Assembly (NCBI GenBank): GCA_036844945.1
Contig: DAIUEV010000009.1
Coordinates: 1 to 64,000 of the forward strand
Direction: 5' to 3'
Source of the DNA: Palsa-461 sp036844945
GTDB taxonomy: Bacteria > Actinomycetota > Acidimicrobiia > Acidimicrobiales > RAAP-2
Length of the DNA stretch: 64,000 bases
Each line of letters opens with the position of its first letter. Within the stretch, counting starts at the first letter, position 1. Of this stretch, positions 50,965 to 60,800 are shown piece by piece. Below the pieces are notes generated by a model. That model was given only the letters and a program-made list of their open reading frames with translations, was not told where the DNA came from and did no database searches. The position numbers were made by a program, and so were the translations under genes.

Positions 50965-52160
50965 GCGCCGAGGGCGAGGCCGAGGCGGAGCGGGCCGCGT
51001 CCTCCGGCGGGCCCGAGCCGGTCCCGCTCGCCGCCGTTCCCCCGGTCATCGCGCCGGCCGAATCGCCGGACCCCGAGGTCGTCGAGGCCTCCCTCGAGAC
51101 CTTGATCGGCAGCCGGCAGCTGTCGCGGACCCAGGCCAACCTGCTCCGCTCGATGCTCTCGTCGCTGTGGGCGATGACCAAGGAGGGCACGAGCGCGGGC
51201 GACCTCAAGATCGCGGATGCCGCACTGGCCGAGATGACCGAGGCCTTCCGGGTGTTCCGCCCCTACCGCGACGTCCGCAAGCTCACCATGTTCGGGTCGG
51301 CCCGCACCCGGCCGGCCGACCCGGTTTACATGCTGGCCCGGGACCTCGCCGCCGAGCTCGCCGAGGCCGGATGGATGGTGGTGACGGGGGCGGGTCCGGG
51401 GATCATGGCGGCCGGCATCGAGGGCGCGGGCGCCGAGCGCTCCTTCGGGGTGAACATCCGGCTCCCCTTCGAGCAGGGCGCCAACCGCTTCATCGCGCAG
51501 GACCCGAAGCTCGTCGAGATGCGCTACTTCTTCACGCGCAAGCTGATGCTGATCAAGGAGTCCCACGGCTACGCGGTCTTGCCCGGCGGCTTCGGCACCC
51601 TGGACGAGTGCTACGAGTTGCTCACCCTCCTGCAGACGGGCAAGGCCGAGCCCGCCCCCGTGGTGCTGGTCGAGACCCCGGGCGGCTCCTACTGGGACCA
51701 GTGGCGCTCCTTCGTCGAGGAGCTGACCCACGGCGCCGGTTTCATCTCACCCGACGACCTGTGCCTGTACCGAATCGTGACCAGCGTCGACGACGCGGCG
51801 CGCGAGGTCCTCGACTTCTACCGCAACTACCACTCGTGCCGGTGGGTGGGCGACCTGTTGGTGCTGCGCGTGCAGACCGCGCCGAACCAAAAGGAGCTGG
51901 CCGACCTGAACGCCCAGTTCGGCGACATCGTGGCCGGGGGCTCCATCCGCCTCGCCTCGCCGTTCCCGCCCGAGCGCACCGATGGCGACCAGCTGGACCT
52001 CAAGCGGGTCGTGCTCCGGTTCGACCGGATCCACTACGGCCGCCTCCGCCGGCTGATCGACGCGCTCAACCGGTTGGCGGACCGAGGGGGCCGGGCGGCA
52101 AGCGCCCGAGCGCAGCGGCGACCAGCGCCGCCATCTGGCCCGGGCTCGGCAACGGGGTGA
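50961..52160 (+). CDS. LOG-family nucleotide-binding protein
   Basis: A 399-residue protein with a Rossmann-like LOG (lysine-decarboxylase-like) domain in its middle: LTMFGSARTRPADPVYMLARDLAAELAEAGWMVVTGAGPGIMAA, ESHGYAVLPGGFGTLDECYELLTLLQTGK with the catalytic PGGFGTLDE. LOG proteins split nucleoside 5'-monophosphates to a free base and ribose-5-phosphate, the latter a pentose phosphate intermediate, which fits this operon. The extra C-terminal domain (RYSHSCRWVGD-type region and VLRFDRIHYGRL) is found in a subset of actinobacterial members. GTGA overlap with fbiC; the 3' end overlaps the convergent lipoprotein gene by 95 bp. Confidence 0.88.
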   Translation: MSAEGEAEAERAASSGGPEPVPLAAVPPVIAPAESPDPEVVEASLETLIGSRQLSRTQANLLRSMLSSLWAMTKEGTSAGDLKIADAALAEMTEAFRVFRPYRDVRKLTMFGSARTRPADPVYMLARDLAAELAEAGWMVVTGAGPGIMAAGIEGAGAERSFGVNIRLPFEQGANRFIAQDPKLVEMRYFFTRKLMLIKESHGYAVLPGGFGTLDECYELLTLLQTGKAEPAPVVLVETPGGSYWDQWRSFVEELTHGAGFISPDDLCLYRIVTSVDDAAREVLDFYRNYHSCRWVGDLLVLRVQTAPNQKELADLNAQFGDIVAGGSIRLASPFPPERTDGDQLDLKRVVLRFDRIHYGRLRRLIDALNRLADRGGRAASARAQRRPAPPSGPGSATG

Positions 52161-52800
52161 ACGGGAGGGTCGACGCCGTCGAGGCCGAGAAGTTCACCGA
52201 GCTCGACCAGGTGAGGTTCAGCACGTAGGGGCCCTTGGCGACCACCACGGTCGCGTCCTTCAGCTCCTGGACGCTCGACCGGCCCTGGTCCTCGACCGCG
52301 ACCAGCCCGGGCGTGGGCGCGGGGAGGGTCACCGCCGGTGCGCCGTTCGTGCAGGTCAGGAGGGCTCTTTCGATCCGGGCGACGAGGCCGGCCGCCTCGT
52401 TCGCGGTGGTGACCTCGCCCAGGGTCTCGGAGACCCCGGAGCTGCTCGAGCCTTCCCCCACCCCCTCCTCCGCCTGGTTCACCGACGTGGCGAAGTCGAT
52501 GTCGGCGATCGGCACGATGCTTGGCACCGAGGCGACGAAGCTCCCCCGCCCGGTGCCGGCCCGCAGTGGTGGGCCGGCCGTGAGGCCGGCGGGGGCGTCG
52601 GCCGCGCCGAGGAGGAACCCCTCGAGGTCGACGCCCGGGCGTTGGTCGTCGTCGGTGATGATCGTCCCGCACGGCTCCATCGAGAAGGCCGGGGCGGTGG
52701 TCGTGGTCACGACGGTACGCGGGGCGGGGCGCGATGGCGGGTGCGGCGCTGCGGTGGCCCCGCATCCCCCGCCGAGCAGCGTGCCGAGCGCGAAGGCCAC
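52066..52800 (-). CDS. Probable lipoprotein
   Basis: A 244-residue secreted protein. A short hydrophobic start ends in a lipobox-like LLGGGC (Cys13), followed by a Pro/Thr-rich linker and domain with SMEPCGTIITDDDQRPGV and LLTCTNGAPAVTL (a likely disulfide pair). Start GTG 52800; no earlier in-frame start codon was found before the upstream stop, although the N-terminal positive charge usual for signal peptides is missing. Function unknown; the gene converges on the LOG gene. Confidence 0.65.
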   Translation of the reverse strand: MAFALGTLLGGGCGATAAPHPPSRPAPRTVVTTTTAPAFSMEPCGTIITDDDQRPGVDLEGFLLGAADAPAGLTAGPPLRAGTGRGSFVASVPSIVPIADIDFATSVNQAEEGVGEGSSSSGVSETLGEVTTANEAAGLVARIERALLTCTNGAPAVTLPAPTPGLVAVEDQGRSSVQELKDATVVVAKGPYVLNLTWSSSVNFSASTASTLPFTPLPSPGQMAALVAAALGRLPPGPLGPPTG

Positions 52801-52832
52801 GGCGAGGCCTGGTCGTCGCGCGGCTCGGGCCG

Positions 52833-53051
52833 TTACTCGTCCCGTCGAGCCGAGCCCTCGAGCTCGGTCGCGGCCTTCTCCAGGGCCCGGGCCGCCCGGG
52901 TGAGGCGGCGCTCCTCGGCCGCCTTCTCCGCCGGGTCGCCGGCCCGGCGTTCGGTCGCGTCGAGCAGCCGGTCGAGGGCGAGGTCGGCCAGCTCCTCGGC
53001 GAGGGCCCGGATGCGGCCGGCCAGCTCGGCCAGCTGTTCGCCCCCGGTCAA
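52833..53051 (-). CDS. Small helical protein downstream of acyl-CoA synthetase
   Basis: A 72-residue, almost entirely helical protein: LAELAGRIRALAEELADLALDRLLDATE, then EKAAEERRLTRAARALEKAATELEG. Start is a TTG overlapping the stop of the acyl-CoA synthetase (TTGA), so translation is coupled. The charged amphipathic pattern suggests a coiled-coil partner protein. No known function. Confidence 0.6.
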   Translation of the reverse strand: MTGGEQLAELAGRIRALAEELADLALDRLLDATERRAGDPAEKAAEERRLTRAARALEKAATELEGSARRDE

Positions 53052-54676
53052 GCCGGCGGTCGGTCGAGCGTGATCACCTCGAGCTCGCCGTCGGCGTGGC
53101 GGGCCCGCAACACCTTCTTGTCGAACTTGCCCACCGAGGTCTTGGGAACCGAGTCGACGAACGCCCACCGCTCGGGGGTCGCCCAGCGCGCCACCTTGCC
53201 GGTCAGGAAGGCCTGCAACTCGGCCGCGTCGGGCTGCTTCCCCTCGCGGGGCACCACGCAGACGAGGGGCCGTTCGTCCCAACGGCTGTCGGGCACCGCG
53301 ATCACCGCCGCCTCGAAGACGTCGGGGTGGCCCATGACCAGGCCCTCGAGCTCGACCGAGGAGATCCACTCGCCGCCCGACTTGATGACGTCCTTGGTGC
53401 GGTCCGAGATGGTCATGTACCCCCGGTCGTCGAGGCTGCCGACGTCGCCGGTGCACAGCCAGCCGTCGTGGAAGCGCTGCGGGTCGTCGTCCTTGTAATA
53501 GGAGGCGGTGACCCAGGGGCCGCGGATCTCGAACTCCCCCACCGACTCGCCGTCGTTGGGCAGCACCTGGCCGTCCGCGTCGACCACCCGGACCTCGACC
53601 GCCGGCACGATGCGGCCGGCCTTCACCCGGTACTCGATCTCCCGCTCCGGCGGGAGCCCGGCCGGCGGCCGCCCGAAGGCGGCCAGCGGGCTCGTCTCGG
53701 TCATGCCCCAGCCCTGGATCATCTCGGCGCCCACCCGCTCGGCGAACGCCTCGATGAGGGCCCGGGGCACCGCCGAGCCACCGCAGGTGACCGAGCGCAG
53801 CGAGCTGAGGTCGGCCCCCGACGAGGTCCCGAGCGCGCGCAGGAGGTCGTTCCAGACCGTCGGCACGCCACAGGAGAGCGTCACCTTCTGGTCCTCGATG
53901 ATCTGGAGGAGCCGCTCGCCCTGGACGAAGGACTGGGGCATCACGAGGTCGGCCCCCACGATCCAGCAGCTGTAGGGGGTGCCCCACGCGTTGGCGTGGA
54001 ACATCGGCACGATGACGAGGAGGCGGTCCCGGTCGGTCATCCCGATCGAGCTGGCCGAGACGTGCGCCATCGTGTGCAGGAACGTCGAGCGGTGGGAGTA
54101 GACGACCCCCTTCGGGTTCCCGGTGGTGCCGCTCGTGTAGCACATCGCCGCCGCGTCGAGCTCGTCGATGACCGGCCAGTCGTAGCCGGGCTCCTCGGCG
54201 GCGAGGAGCCCGTCGAAGGAGTGGGCGGTGCCGAAGGGCGAGGTGTCGCCCTCGCCGATGACGATCAGGTGCTCGACCGTCTTGAGCTCGTCCCACACGT
54301 TGGCCAGCACCGGCAGGAGCGAGGCGTCGGCGATCACCACCTTGTCCTCGGCGTGGTTGGCCACATACGCGAGCTGCTCGGGGAACAGCCGGATGTTGAG
54401 GGTGTGCAGGACCGCGCCCATTGAGGGGACGCCGAGGTAGGCGGCCAGGTGCTCCTGGTTGTTCCACAGGAAGGTGCCGACCCGGTCGCCTCGCCCGACC
54501 CCGAGGCGGCCGAGCGCCTTGGCCAGCCGCTCGGCCTGGTCGGCCACCTCGGTGAAGGTGGCCGACCGGTAGCCGTCGGGCATCACGGTGACCACCTCGC
54601 TGTCGCCGTAGACCTCCTGGCCGTGACGAAGGATGTGGCTGATCAGGAGCGGGAACTCCTGCATGGTGCTGCGCAT
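53048..54676 (-). CDS. Long/medium-chain acyl-CoA synthetase (AMP-forming)
   Basis: A 542-residue ANL-superfamily ligase that activates a fatty or aryl acid to its CoA thioester. P-loop AMCYTSGTTGNPKGVVYSHRSTFLH; adenylate motif MIQGWGMTETSPLAAF; hinge DGWLCTGDVGSLDDRGYMTISDRTKDVIKSGGEWISSVELE; catalytic lysine near VPKTSVGKFDKKVLR. Closest in look to the FadD/alkK group of medium-chain ligases. Start 54676 with ribosome site GGGGGAGG. Confidence 0.94.
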   Translation of the reverse strand: MRSTMQEFPLLISHILRHGQEVYGDSEVVTVMPDGYRSATFTEVADQAERLAKALGRLGVGRGDRVGTFLWNNQEHLAAYLGVPSMGAVLHTLNIRLFPEQLAYVANHAEDKVVIADASLLPVLANVWDELKTVEHLIVIGEGDTSPFGTAHSFDGLLAAEEPGYDWPVIDELDAAAMCYTSGTTGNPKGVVYSHRSTFLHTMAHVSASSIGMTDRDRLLVIVPMFHANAWGTPYSCWIVGADLVMPQSFVQGERLLQIIEDQKVTLSCGVPTVWNDLLRALGTSSGADLSSLRSVTCGGSAVPRALIEAFAERVGAEMIQGWGMTETSPLAAFGRPPAGLPPEREIEYRVKAGRIVPAVEVRVVDADGQVLPNDGESVGEFEIRGPWVTASYYKDDDPQRFHDGWLCTGDVGSLDDRGYMTISDRTKDVIKSGGEWISSVELEGLVMGHPDVFEAAVIAVPDSRWDERPLVCVVPREGKQPDAAELQAFLTGKVARWATPERWAFVDSVPKTSVGKFDKKVLRARHADGELEVITLDRPPA

Positions 54677-54710
54677 CGCTGCCTCCCCCTGGGCCCGGAC
54701 GACCACATCG

Positions 54711-54716
54711 AGCGTA
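54711..54716 (-). promoter_or_regulatory. Putative -10 box of acyl-CoA synthetase gene
   Basis: TACGCT on the minus strand, 34 nt before the start, in the 155-bp divergent gap; leaves room for a short leader with the ribosome site. Confidence 0.35.
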
Positions 54717-54831
54717 TCTGGGCCGGCGGTCGCGGTCCCCGGTCGCCTGTCGCCCACGCACCGCAGGACGCCCCGCCCGTCCCGCGCCCGCACCCCCGGC
54801 CGACCGTTGCGCCACGACGGAGGAGGACTGC

Positions 54832-55734
54832 GTGGGGCGGGTCGTGGTGGTGGTCGTCGGGGCGTGTCTGATCGTCGGGGTGCTGCTCGCGGGATGCGTC
54901 GCGGCCCTGGCCGGCGGCGGGGGCAGTGCGCCGGCGCTCCCGGGCGGGGGCAGCCACGTGTCGGGACCGGCGGTGCCCGCGGCCTGGGAGCTGATGGACC
55001 AGGGTGCCGCCGGCACCTGTCCGGGCTTGCCCTGGTCGGTGTTGGCCGCCATCGGGCGGGTGGAGAGCGACAGCGGGCGGTCCCGAGCACCCGGGGTCGC
55101 CTCGGGTGCGAACGCGGCGGGGGCCGAGGGGCCGATGCAGTTCGAGCCGGCGACGTTCGCCCGCTACGGGGTGGTCGGCCCCGGCGGGGTCGCGCCCCCC
55201 TCCCCCTACGACCCGGCCGACGCGGTCTACAGCGCCGCCAAGCTGCTCTGCGCCGACGGCGGCGGGGACCCGGCGTCGCTCACGACCGCGATCGGCGACT
55301 ACAACCACTCGTCGGTCTACGTCGAGACCGTGGTGGTGCTCGCCCAGGCGCTCGTCTCGAACCCGGCAACGGCCGCCGACGCCGCAAGCGCGCTCCAGTT
55401 CGCGGCCGCGCAGCTCGGCACCCCCTATCGCTGGGGCGGGACCGGTGACGGGGGCTTCGACTGCTCGGGGCTGTCCCAGGCGGCGTACCGGGCCGCCGGG
55501 ATCGCCCTCCCCCGAGTGGCCCAGGCCCAGTTCGACGCGGGACCGGCGGTGGGCGACGGCACTGAGGTCCAGCCGGGCGACCTCCTCTTCTACGGGGCCT
55601 CCACACGCGCCGTCGCCCATGTCGGGATCTACGTCGGCGCCGGCGAGATGATCGACGCGCCGCACACCGGCGCGGTCGTCCGCGAGGAGGGGGCGGACTG
55701 GCGGGACTTCGTCGGAGCGACGCGTCCCGCCTGA
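54832..55734 (+). CDS. Bifunctional cell-wall hydrolase: lysozyme-like plus NlpC/P60 domains
   Basis: A 300-residue exported protein. N-terminal VVVVVVGACLIVGVLLAGCVAAL is a signal/lipobox segment. Residues 45-165 are lysozyme-like, with catalytic Glu in LAAIGRVESDSGRS and GAEGPMQFEPATFARYG. Residues 185-300 are an NlpC/P60 peptidase: Cys211 (GFDCSGLSQAAY), His263 (AVAHVGIYVG) and His278 (DAPHTGAVV). Together these cut both glycan strand and stem peptide of peptidoglycan. GGAGGA ribosome site before the GTG. Confidence 0.93.
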   Translation: MGRVVVVVVGACLIVGVLLAGCVAALAGGGGSAPALPGGGSHVSGPAVPAAWELMDQGAAGTCPGLPWSVLAAIGRVESDSGRSRAPGVASGANAAGAEGPMQFEPATFARYGVVGPGGVAPPSPYDPADAVYSAAKLLCADGGGDPASLTTAIGDYNHSSVYVETVVVLAQALVSNPATAADAASALQFAAAQLGTPYRWGGTGDGGFDCSGLSQAAYRAAGIALPRVAQAQFDAGPAVGDGTEVQPGDLLFYGASTRAVAHVGIYVGAGEMIDAPHTGAVVREEGADWRDFVGATRPA

Positions 55735-55746
55735 GCGGGGGCCCGG

Positions 55747-56517
55747 TCAGGCCCCGGGCACCGGGCCGTCGGTCCGGTAGGTGCGCCAACACCGGCACAC
55801 CATGGGCAGCTCGACGTGGCCCTCGGCGATCTCGGGGTGGAGCCGGGCGCGCTCCCGGACGGCGTCGACGCGGGCGTCGCGGGCGGGGCCGCCCCCGAGG
55901 ATCACCACCGAGAAGGTGCCCGAGAGGCCGGCTAGGTCGTCCCGAGAGGCCGGCCGGGAGAACCGGAGCACGGTCGTCTCGCGCTCGGTGAACGGCAGGG
56001 TGCCGGGGAGCACCATGGTCCGGCGCCGCCGGTGCTCGGTCCAGTCGCGGCCCGCATTGGGGCGTCGGCGCCCGAGGATCTCGCTCACCCAGGGGACGCT
56101 GCGGTCGGGACCGCTCCAGAGGAGTCCAAACACGCCGCCCGGTCGGAGCACCCGGGCGACTTCGCTCCCGGCGACCGCCGGGTCCATCCAGTGCCAGGAG
56201 GACGATGCGAGCACCGCGTCGAGGGTTCCGTCCCGCACCGGGATGCGCTCACCCACCCCGCCGAGGACCGCGGCACCGCCACTGCGCCGGGCCAACACCC
56301 CGCGCATGCGGGACTCGGGCTCGAGCGCCACCACCCGAGGGGCCAGCGCCACGAGGGCGCGGGTCAGGCCGCCGGTCCCGGCCCCGAGGTCGAGCACCGT
56401 CGAGCGACCCTCCCCGAGCACCCAGCGGGCCGCCTCGACCGGAGGGCCCGGACGGAACTGGTCGTACTCCTCGGCGATCGCCCCGAACGAGAAGGCCCGC
56501 GCGGCGCGGTCGGGCAT
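55747..56517 (-). CDS. SAM-dependent methyltransferase (type 11)
   Basis: A 256-residue class I methyltransferase. DRAARAFSFGAIAEEYDQFRPGPP is the N-terminal cap helix of this family; motif I is STVLDLGAGTGGLTRALV, with VVALEPESRMRGVL and VASSSWHWMDP following. A TTG two codons upstream (56523) is better spaced from an AGGGG and could be the start. Acceptor unknown. Probably co-transcribed with the VOC gene 9 bases upstream. Confidence 0.88.
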   Translation of the reverse strand: MPDRAARAFSFGAIAEEYDQFRPGPPVEAARWVLGEGRSTVLDLGAGTGGLTRALVALAPRVVALEPESRMRGVLARRSGGAAVLGGVGERIPVRDGTLDAVLASSSWHWMDPAVAGSEVARVLRPGGVFGLLWSGPDRSVPWVSEILGRRRPNAGRDWTEHRRRRTMVLPGTLPFTERETTVLRFSRPASRDDLAGLSGTFSVVILGGGPARDARVDAVRERARLHPEIAEGHVELPMVCRCWRTYRTDGPVPGA

Positions 56518-56526
56518 CGACAACGG

Positions 56527-56907
56527 CTACCCCTGCTCGGACGGGGCGTCGAGCCGGCGCCGCAGGAGGCAGAACTCGTTGCCCTCCGGGTCGGCCAGCA
56601 CCACCCAGGTCGTCTCGCCTTGTCCGATGTCGACCGGTCGCGCCCCAAGGGCGAGGAGGCGCTGAAGTTCCTCTTCCTGGTCCGCGCCGACGGGGTTCAC
56701 GTCCAGGTGCACCCGGTTCTTCACCGTCTTTTGCTCCGGCACCTCGATGACGAGGAGCACGACGGGGGACCGGTGGTCGCGGTGGGCGACGACCATGTCG
56801 CCGTCGTCGTCGCGCCAGTGGTCGCAGCCGAGCACCGACGCCCAGAACGACGCCACCAACTCGACGTCGTGGGCATCGATGACGATCGTCGTCAGCTCAG
56901 CCGCCAT
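56527..56907 (-). CDS. VOC-family glyoxalase-like protein
   Basis: A 126-residue single VOC domain protein: LTTIVIDAHDVELVASFWASVLGCD, VKNRVHLDVNP and WVVLADPEGNEFCLLRRR match the glyoxalase-like family with the ending D-P-E-G-N-E-F. Metal residues look only partly kept. Function unknown. Confidence 0.85.
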   Translation of the reverse strand: MAAELTTIVIDAHDVELVASFWASVLGCDHWRDDDGDMVVAHRDHRSPVVLLVIEVPEQKTVKNRVHLDVNPVGADQEEELQRLLALGARPVDIGQGETTWVVLADPEGNEFCLLRRRLDAPSEQG

Positions 56908-56947
56908 GCCCAGAGTCTCCCAGAGCCCGCCGCGCCCTTCTCAGTGT

Positions 56948-57760
56948 TCAACGCGCCGGGACCCGACGCCGGCGCACGCGCACCAGCGGACGGACGCGGA
57001 CCCGAATCGGTGATCTCGACGCGACGACCGGCGCCGGGACGGACGCCGGGGCGGCCCCGGCCACCGGGACCACCGCGATCGCCAGGCTGGTCAGGGCCAG
57101 CAGGACGTGCTGGACGGTGACCTCGGGCCCGTGGGCGAGGGTCACCGCCATGAAGGCGAGCCCGCTCGCCGACCAGGCCGCGCCGAGCGCCATGAGTGCG
57201 ATCGGCGTCGCGCGCGCGGTCGGGGTGATCCGGCGACGGCGGACCAGGCCGGCGAGGGAGACGAAGAACGCCAGGTAGCCGACCACGCTCAGCACGTCGT
57301 GCAGCCCGTACGTGCTGGTCGTGGTCCCGCAGGCGAGCAGCGCGGCGCGACCGGTCCCGCACGACAACGGCACGGCCGCGCTCAGCACCGAGGAGAGCCC
57401 GAAGACCGCGTAGCCGAGGAGCAGGCCCCCGGGGACGAAGCGGCTCCGCCGACGGCCGCCGCGCAACGCGATCGCGACCATGAGGACGCCCGAGACGATG
57501 TCGAGCAGGACGAACACCCAGCCGAACGGCTGGCCCGGCACCTCGAGGTCGCTGGCCAGGCCGTGCCCCACCACGAACGGGTTCACCAGGTAGCCAAGGG
57601 GCCAGGAGAGATAGGCCAGCCCGGCGACCGCCGCGATCACAAAGAGGGCGGGAGCGGACCAGCCCGGTTCGGGCCGGGCGGCGGCGGCCTCGCCGGGGGG
57701 TTCGTCGCGTGGGCTCATCGAGGCGGGTGCGGGATCGGCACGGGTGGGAAGCCGGCTCAC
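56948..57760 (-). CDS. DUF998-like integral membrane protein
   Basis: A 270-residue protein with about six membrane helices, for example ALFVIAAVAGLAYLSWPLGYLV, WVFVLLDIVSGVLMVAIAL, LLLGYAVFGLSSVLSAAVPLSC, DVLSVVGYLAFFVSLAGLV and HVLLALTSLAIAVVPVAG. The spread of helices and the CGT...C loop resemble DUF998 proteins. The C-terminal tail is very Arg-rich. GTG at 57760 has a well placed AGGA; an ATG at 57718 is the alternative. Divergent from the Tricorn gene. Confidence 0.7.
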   Translation of the reverse strand: MSRLPTRADPAPASMSPRDEPPGEAAAARPEPGWSAPALFVIAAVAGLAYLSWPLGYLVNPFVVGHGLASDLEVPGQPFGWVFVLLDIVSGVLMVAIALRGGRRRSRFVPGGLLLGYAVFGLSSVLSAAVPLSCGTGRAALLACGTTTSTYGLHDVLSVVGYLAFFVSLAGLVRRRRITPTARATPIALMALGAAWSASGLAFMAVTLAHGPEVTVQHVLLALTSLAIAVVPVAGAAPASVPAPVVASRSPIRVRVRPLVRVRRRRVPAR

Positions 57761-57823
57761 CGGTTCATTTCCTATCCCAACGCGCCCGGGATGCCGACAT
57801 CTGGGGGCCGTCCGGTCCCCGGT

Positions 57824-57829
57824 TACCGT
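57824..57829 (+). promoter_or_regulatory. -10 box of leaderless Tricorn gene
   Basis: TACCGT 6 nt before the ATG at 57836. Confidence 0.5.
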
Positions 57830-57835
57830 CGGGAG

Positions 57836-60800
57836 ATGAGCGATGACCGTCCCTACCTCCGGTTCCCCTCGATCGCGGACGAGCGGCTGGCCTTCGGCGC
57901 CGACGACGACGTGTGGGTGGCCTCCGTCGAGGACGCGGTCGCACGCCGCCTGACCGCCGACCGCGCGCCGGTCGCCAACGTCGCCCTCTCGCCCGACGGC
58001 TCGCTGGTCGCCTACACCGGGCGCCGAGACGGCGGTCCCGAGGTCTACGTCGCGGGGACCGCCGGCGGCGAGGTCCAGCGCCTCACCTACTGGGGCGACG
58101 CCTTCACCCGGGTCATCGGGTGGGACGGCGAAGGCAACGTCCTCGCCATCACCGCGGCGGGCGAGCCCTTCCGGGGCCGGACCTGGGCACACGCGGTGCC
58201 GACCGACGGGGGGCCGGCGGTGCGGCTACCGCTCGGTCCGGTCACCTCCATCGCCGCGGGACCGGGCGGCGCCGTCGTCCTCGGCGTCGACCAGAGCCCG
58301 TCGCGGGGCGCCTCGTGGAAGCGCTACCGCGGTGGCACGGCGGCCAAGCTGTGGATCGACCCCACCGGGACCGGCGAGTTCGAGCGCTTCCTCCGGGCGA
58401 TCGACGGACAGCTGGAGGATCCCGGCTGGGTCGACGGACGGGTCGTGTTCGTCTCGGACCACGAAGGCGTGGGCAACCTCTACTCGGTGCTGCCCGACGG
58501 CACCGGGCTCCGCCGCCACAGCGACCACGCCGACTTCTACGCCCGCCACGCCGCCACCGACGGCGCCCGGATCGTGTACCAGTGCGCCGGCGACCTCTAC
58601 CTGCTCGGGGACCTCGCCGCCGACTCGCAGCCGCGCCGGCTCGAGATCTCGCTCGGCGCCACCCGGACCGGGCGGATCCCCTATCCCATCAAGGCCGCCG
58701 ATCACCTGGGCGGCGTGGCCCCCGACGGGCCCGGCCGTGGCAGCGCCGCCTCGGTGCGCGGCACGATCGTCTGGCTCCCCCACCGCGACGGGCCCGCCCG
58801 GGTGCTCGGGGGCGGGGGCGGCGTGCGGGCCCGTCTGCCCCGGATCCTCGGCCACGGGCCCGAGCCCGACGTCGTCTGGGTCACTGACGCCGAGGGCGAT
58901 GACGCACTCGAGGTCGCGCCGGCCTTCGGTCCCCAAGCCGATCCCCCCCGCCGGCTCGCCGCGGGCCAGCTCGGCCGGGTGCTCGACCTCACCACCGCCC
59001 CCGACGGGACCCGGGTGGCGGCGGCCTCCCACGACGGGCGGGTGCTCCTCGTCGACGTGGCCAGCGGGGACATCACCGAGGTCGACCGGTCCGAGGACGG
59101 GGACGCCTCGGGCCTGACCTTCTCGCCCGACTCCGCCTGGCTCGCCTGGTCGCACGCGGGCCCCGAACCGCTGCGCCAGATCAAGCTGGCCCGGATCGGC
59201 ACCGGCGAGGTGACCGAGGTCACCCCCCTGCGCTTCTCCGACCACGACCCGGTCTTCACCCTGGACGGCCGGTACCTCGCCTTCCTCTCGGCCCGGACCT
59301 TCGACCCCGTCTATGACAGCCACGTCTTCGACCTGTTCTTCCCGGCCGGCACCCGCCCGTACCTCGTCACGCTGGCCGCCGCGACCCCGTCTCCGTTCGA
59401 TGCGGAGCTGGCCGGCCGGCGCCCGGCCGGTGCGGCCGAAGAGGAGAAAGAGGACAAGGACGACGGCGGGGTCGCGGAACCCGACCGCAGCCGGGCCGGC
59501 GGGCGCGACGCCCTCGCACCGGTGGTGGTCGACGTGGAGAACCTCGGCGAACGGGTGGTCCCCGTCCCGGTCCGGGCGGCCCGCTACGCGGCGTTGCGCG
59601 CCACCGCCGGTGGGCTCGTGTGGCTCGACCAGCCCCTGGCGGGGGTGCTCGGCGAGTCGCTGGCGCGGCCGGGCGCCGAGGGCCCGAAGGCGCGGCTCGT
59701 CCGGTACGACTTCGAGAAACGGCGCGAGCTCACCCTGGTCGACTCGGCCGAGTGGGTCTTCGTGAGCGGCGATGGCAAGTCGCTCGTCGTGAAGGACGGC
59801 GGATCGCTGTTCGTCGTGCCCTCGGGCGCACGCGTCGAGGCTTCCTCGGGGCCGGACGCGCCGAGTGACCGCGTCGACGTCGACACCTCGAGGATCCGCG
59901 TGCAGGTCGACCCCGACCTCGAGTGGCGGCAGATGTACGACGAGGCGGCCCGGCTCATGCGCGACCACTACTGGATCGCGGACATGGCCGACGTCAAATG
60001 GGACGCGGTCGTCGAGCGGTACCGCCCCCTCCTCGAGCGCATCGCCACCCGCCACGACCTGTCGGAGCTCCTCTGGGAGGTCCAGGGCGAGCTCGGGACT
60101 TCCCATGCGTACGAGACCCCTCCGGCCCGCCCGGTGGAGGGGTTGCGACGCCAGGGGCTCCTCGGCGCCGACCTCGCCCGCGGCGACGACGGCCGCTGGC
60201 GTGTCGAGCGGGTGCTCCCGGGAGAGTCCTCGGTGCCGGGCGCGCGCGCCCCGCTGCTCGCCCCCGGTGCCTCGGTCGCGGTCGGCGAGATCCTGGTGGC
60301 GGTCGACGGCGTCCCGGTCGACCCGGTCCGCGGTCCCGGCCCCACCCTGGTCGGCGCGGCCGACCAACCGGTGGCCCTCACCGTGGAGCGCCCCGACGGC
60401 GAGCGGCGCGAGGTGGTGGTCACCCCGCTCGCCGACGAGCGGCCCCTGCGCTACCAGGCCTGGGTGACCGACCGCCGCGCCGCGGTGCATGCGGCGACCG
60501 CCGGGCGGGCCGGCTACCTCCACGTGCCCGACATGATGGGCGCCGGCTGGGCCCAGCTGCACCGGGACCTGCGCGTCGAGGTGGCCCGGGACTCCCTGAT
60601 CGTCGACCTGCGCGACAACGCCGGCGGCCACGTATCGCAGCTCGTGCTGGAGAAGCTCGCCCGCACTGTCCTCGGCTGGGACGTCGCCCGGCATCACAAC
60701 GAGGAGAGCTACCCGGGCGACGCGCCCCGGGGGCCGTTCGTCGCGATCGTGAACGAGCAGGCCGGCTCCGACGGGGACATCGTGACCGCGGCCATCAAGC

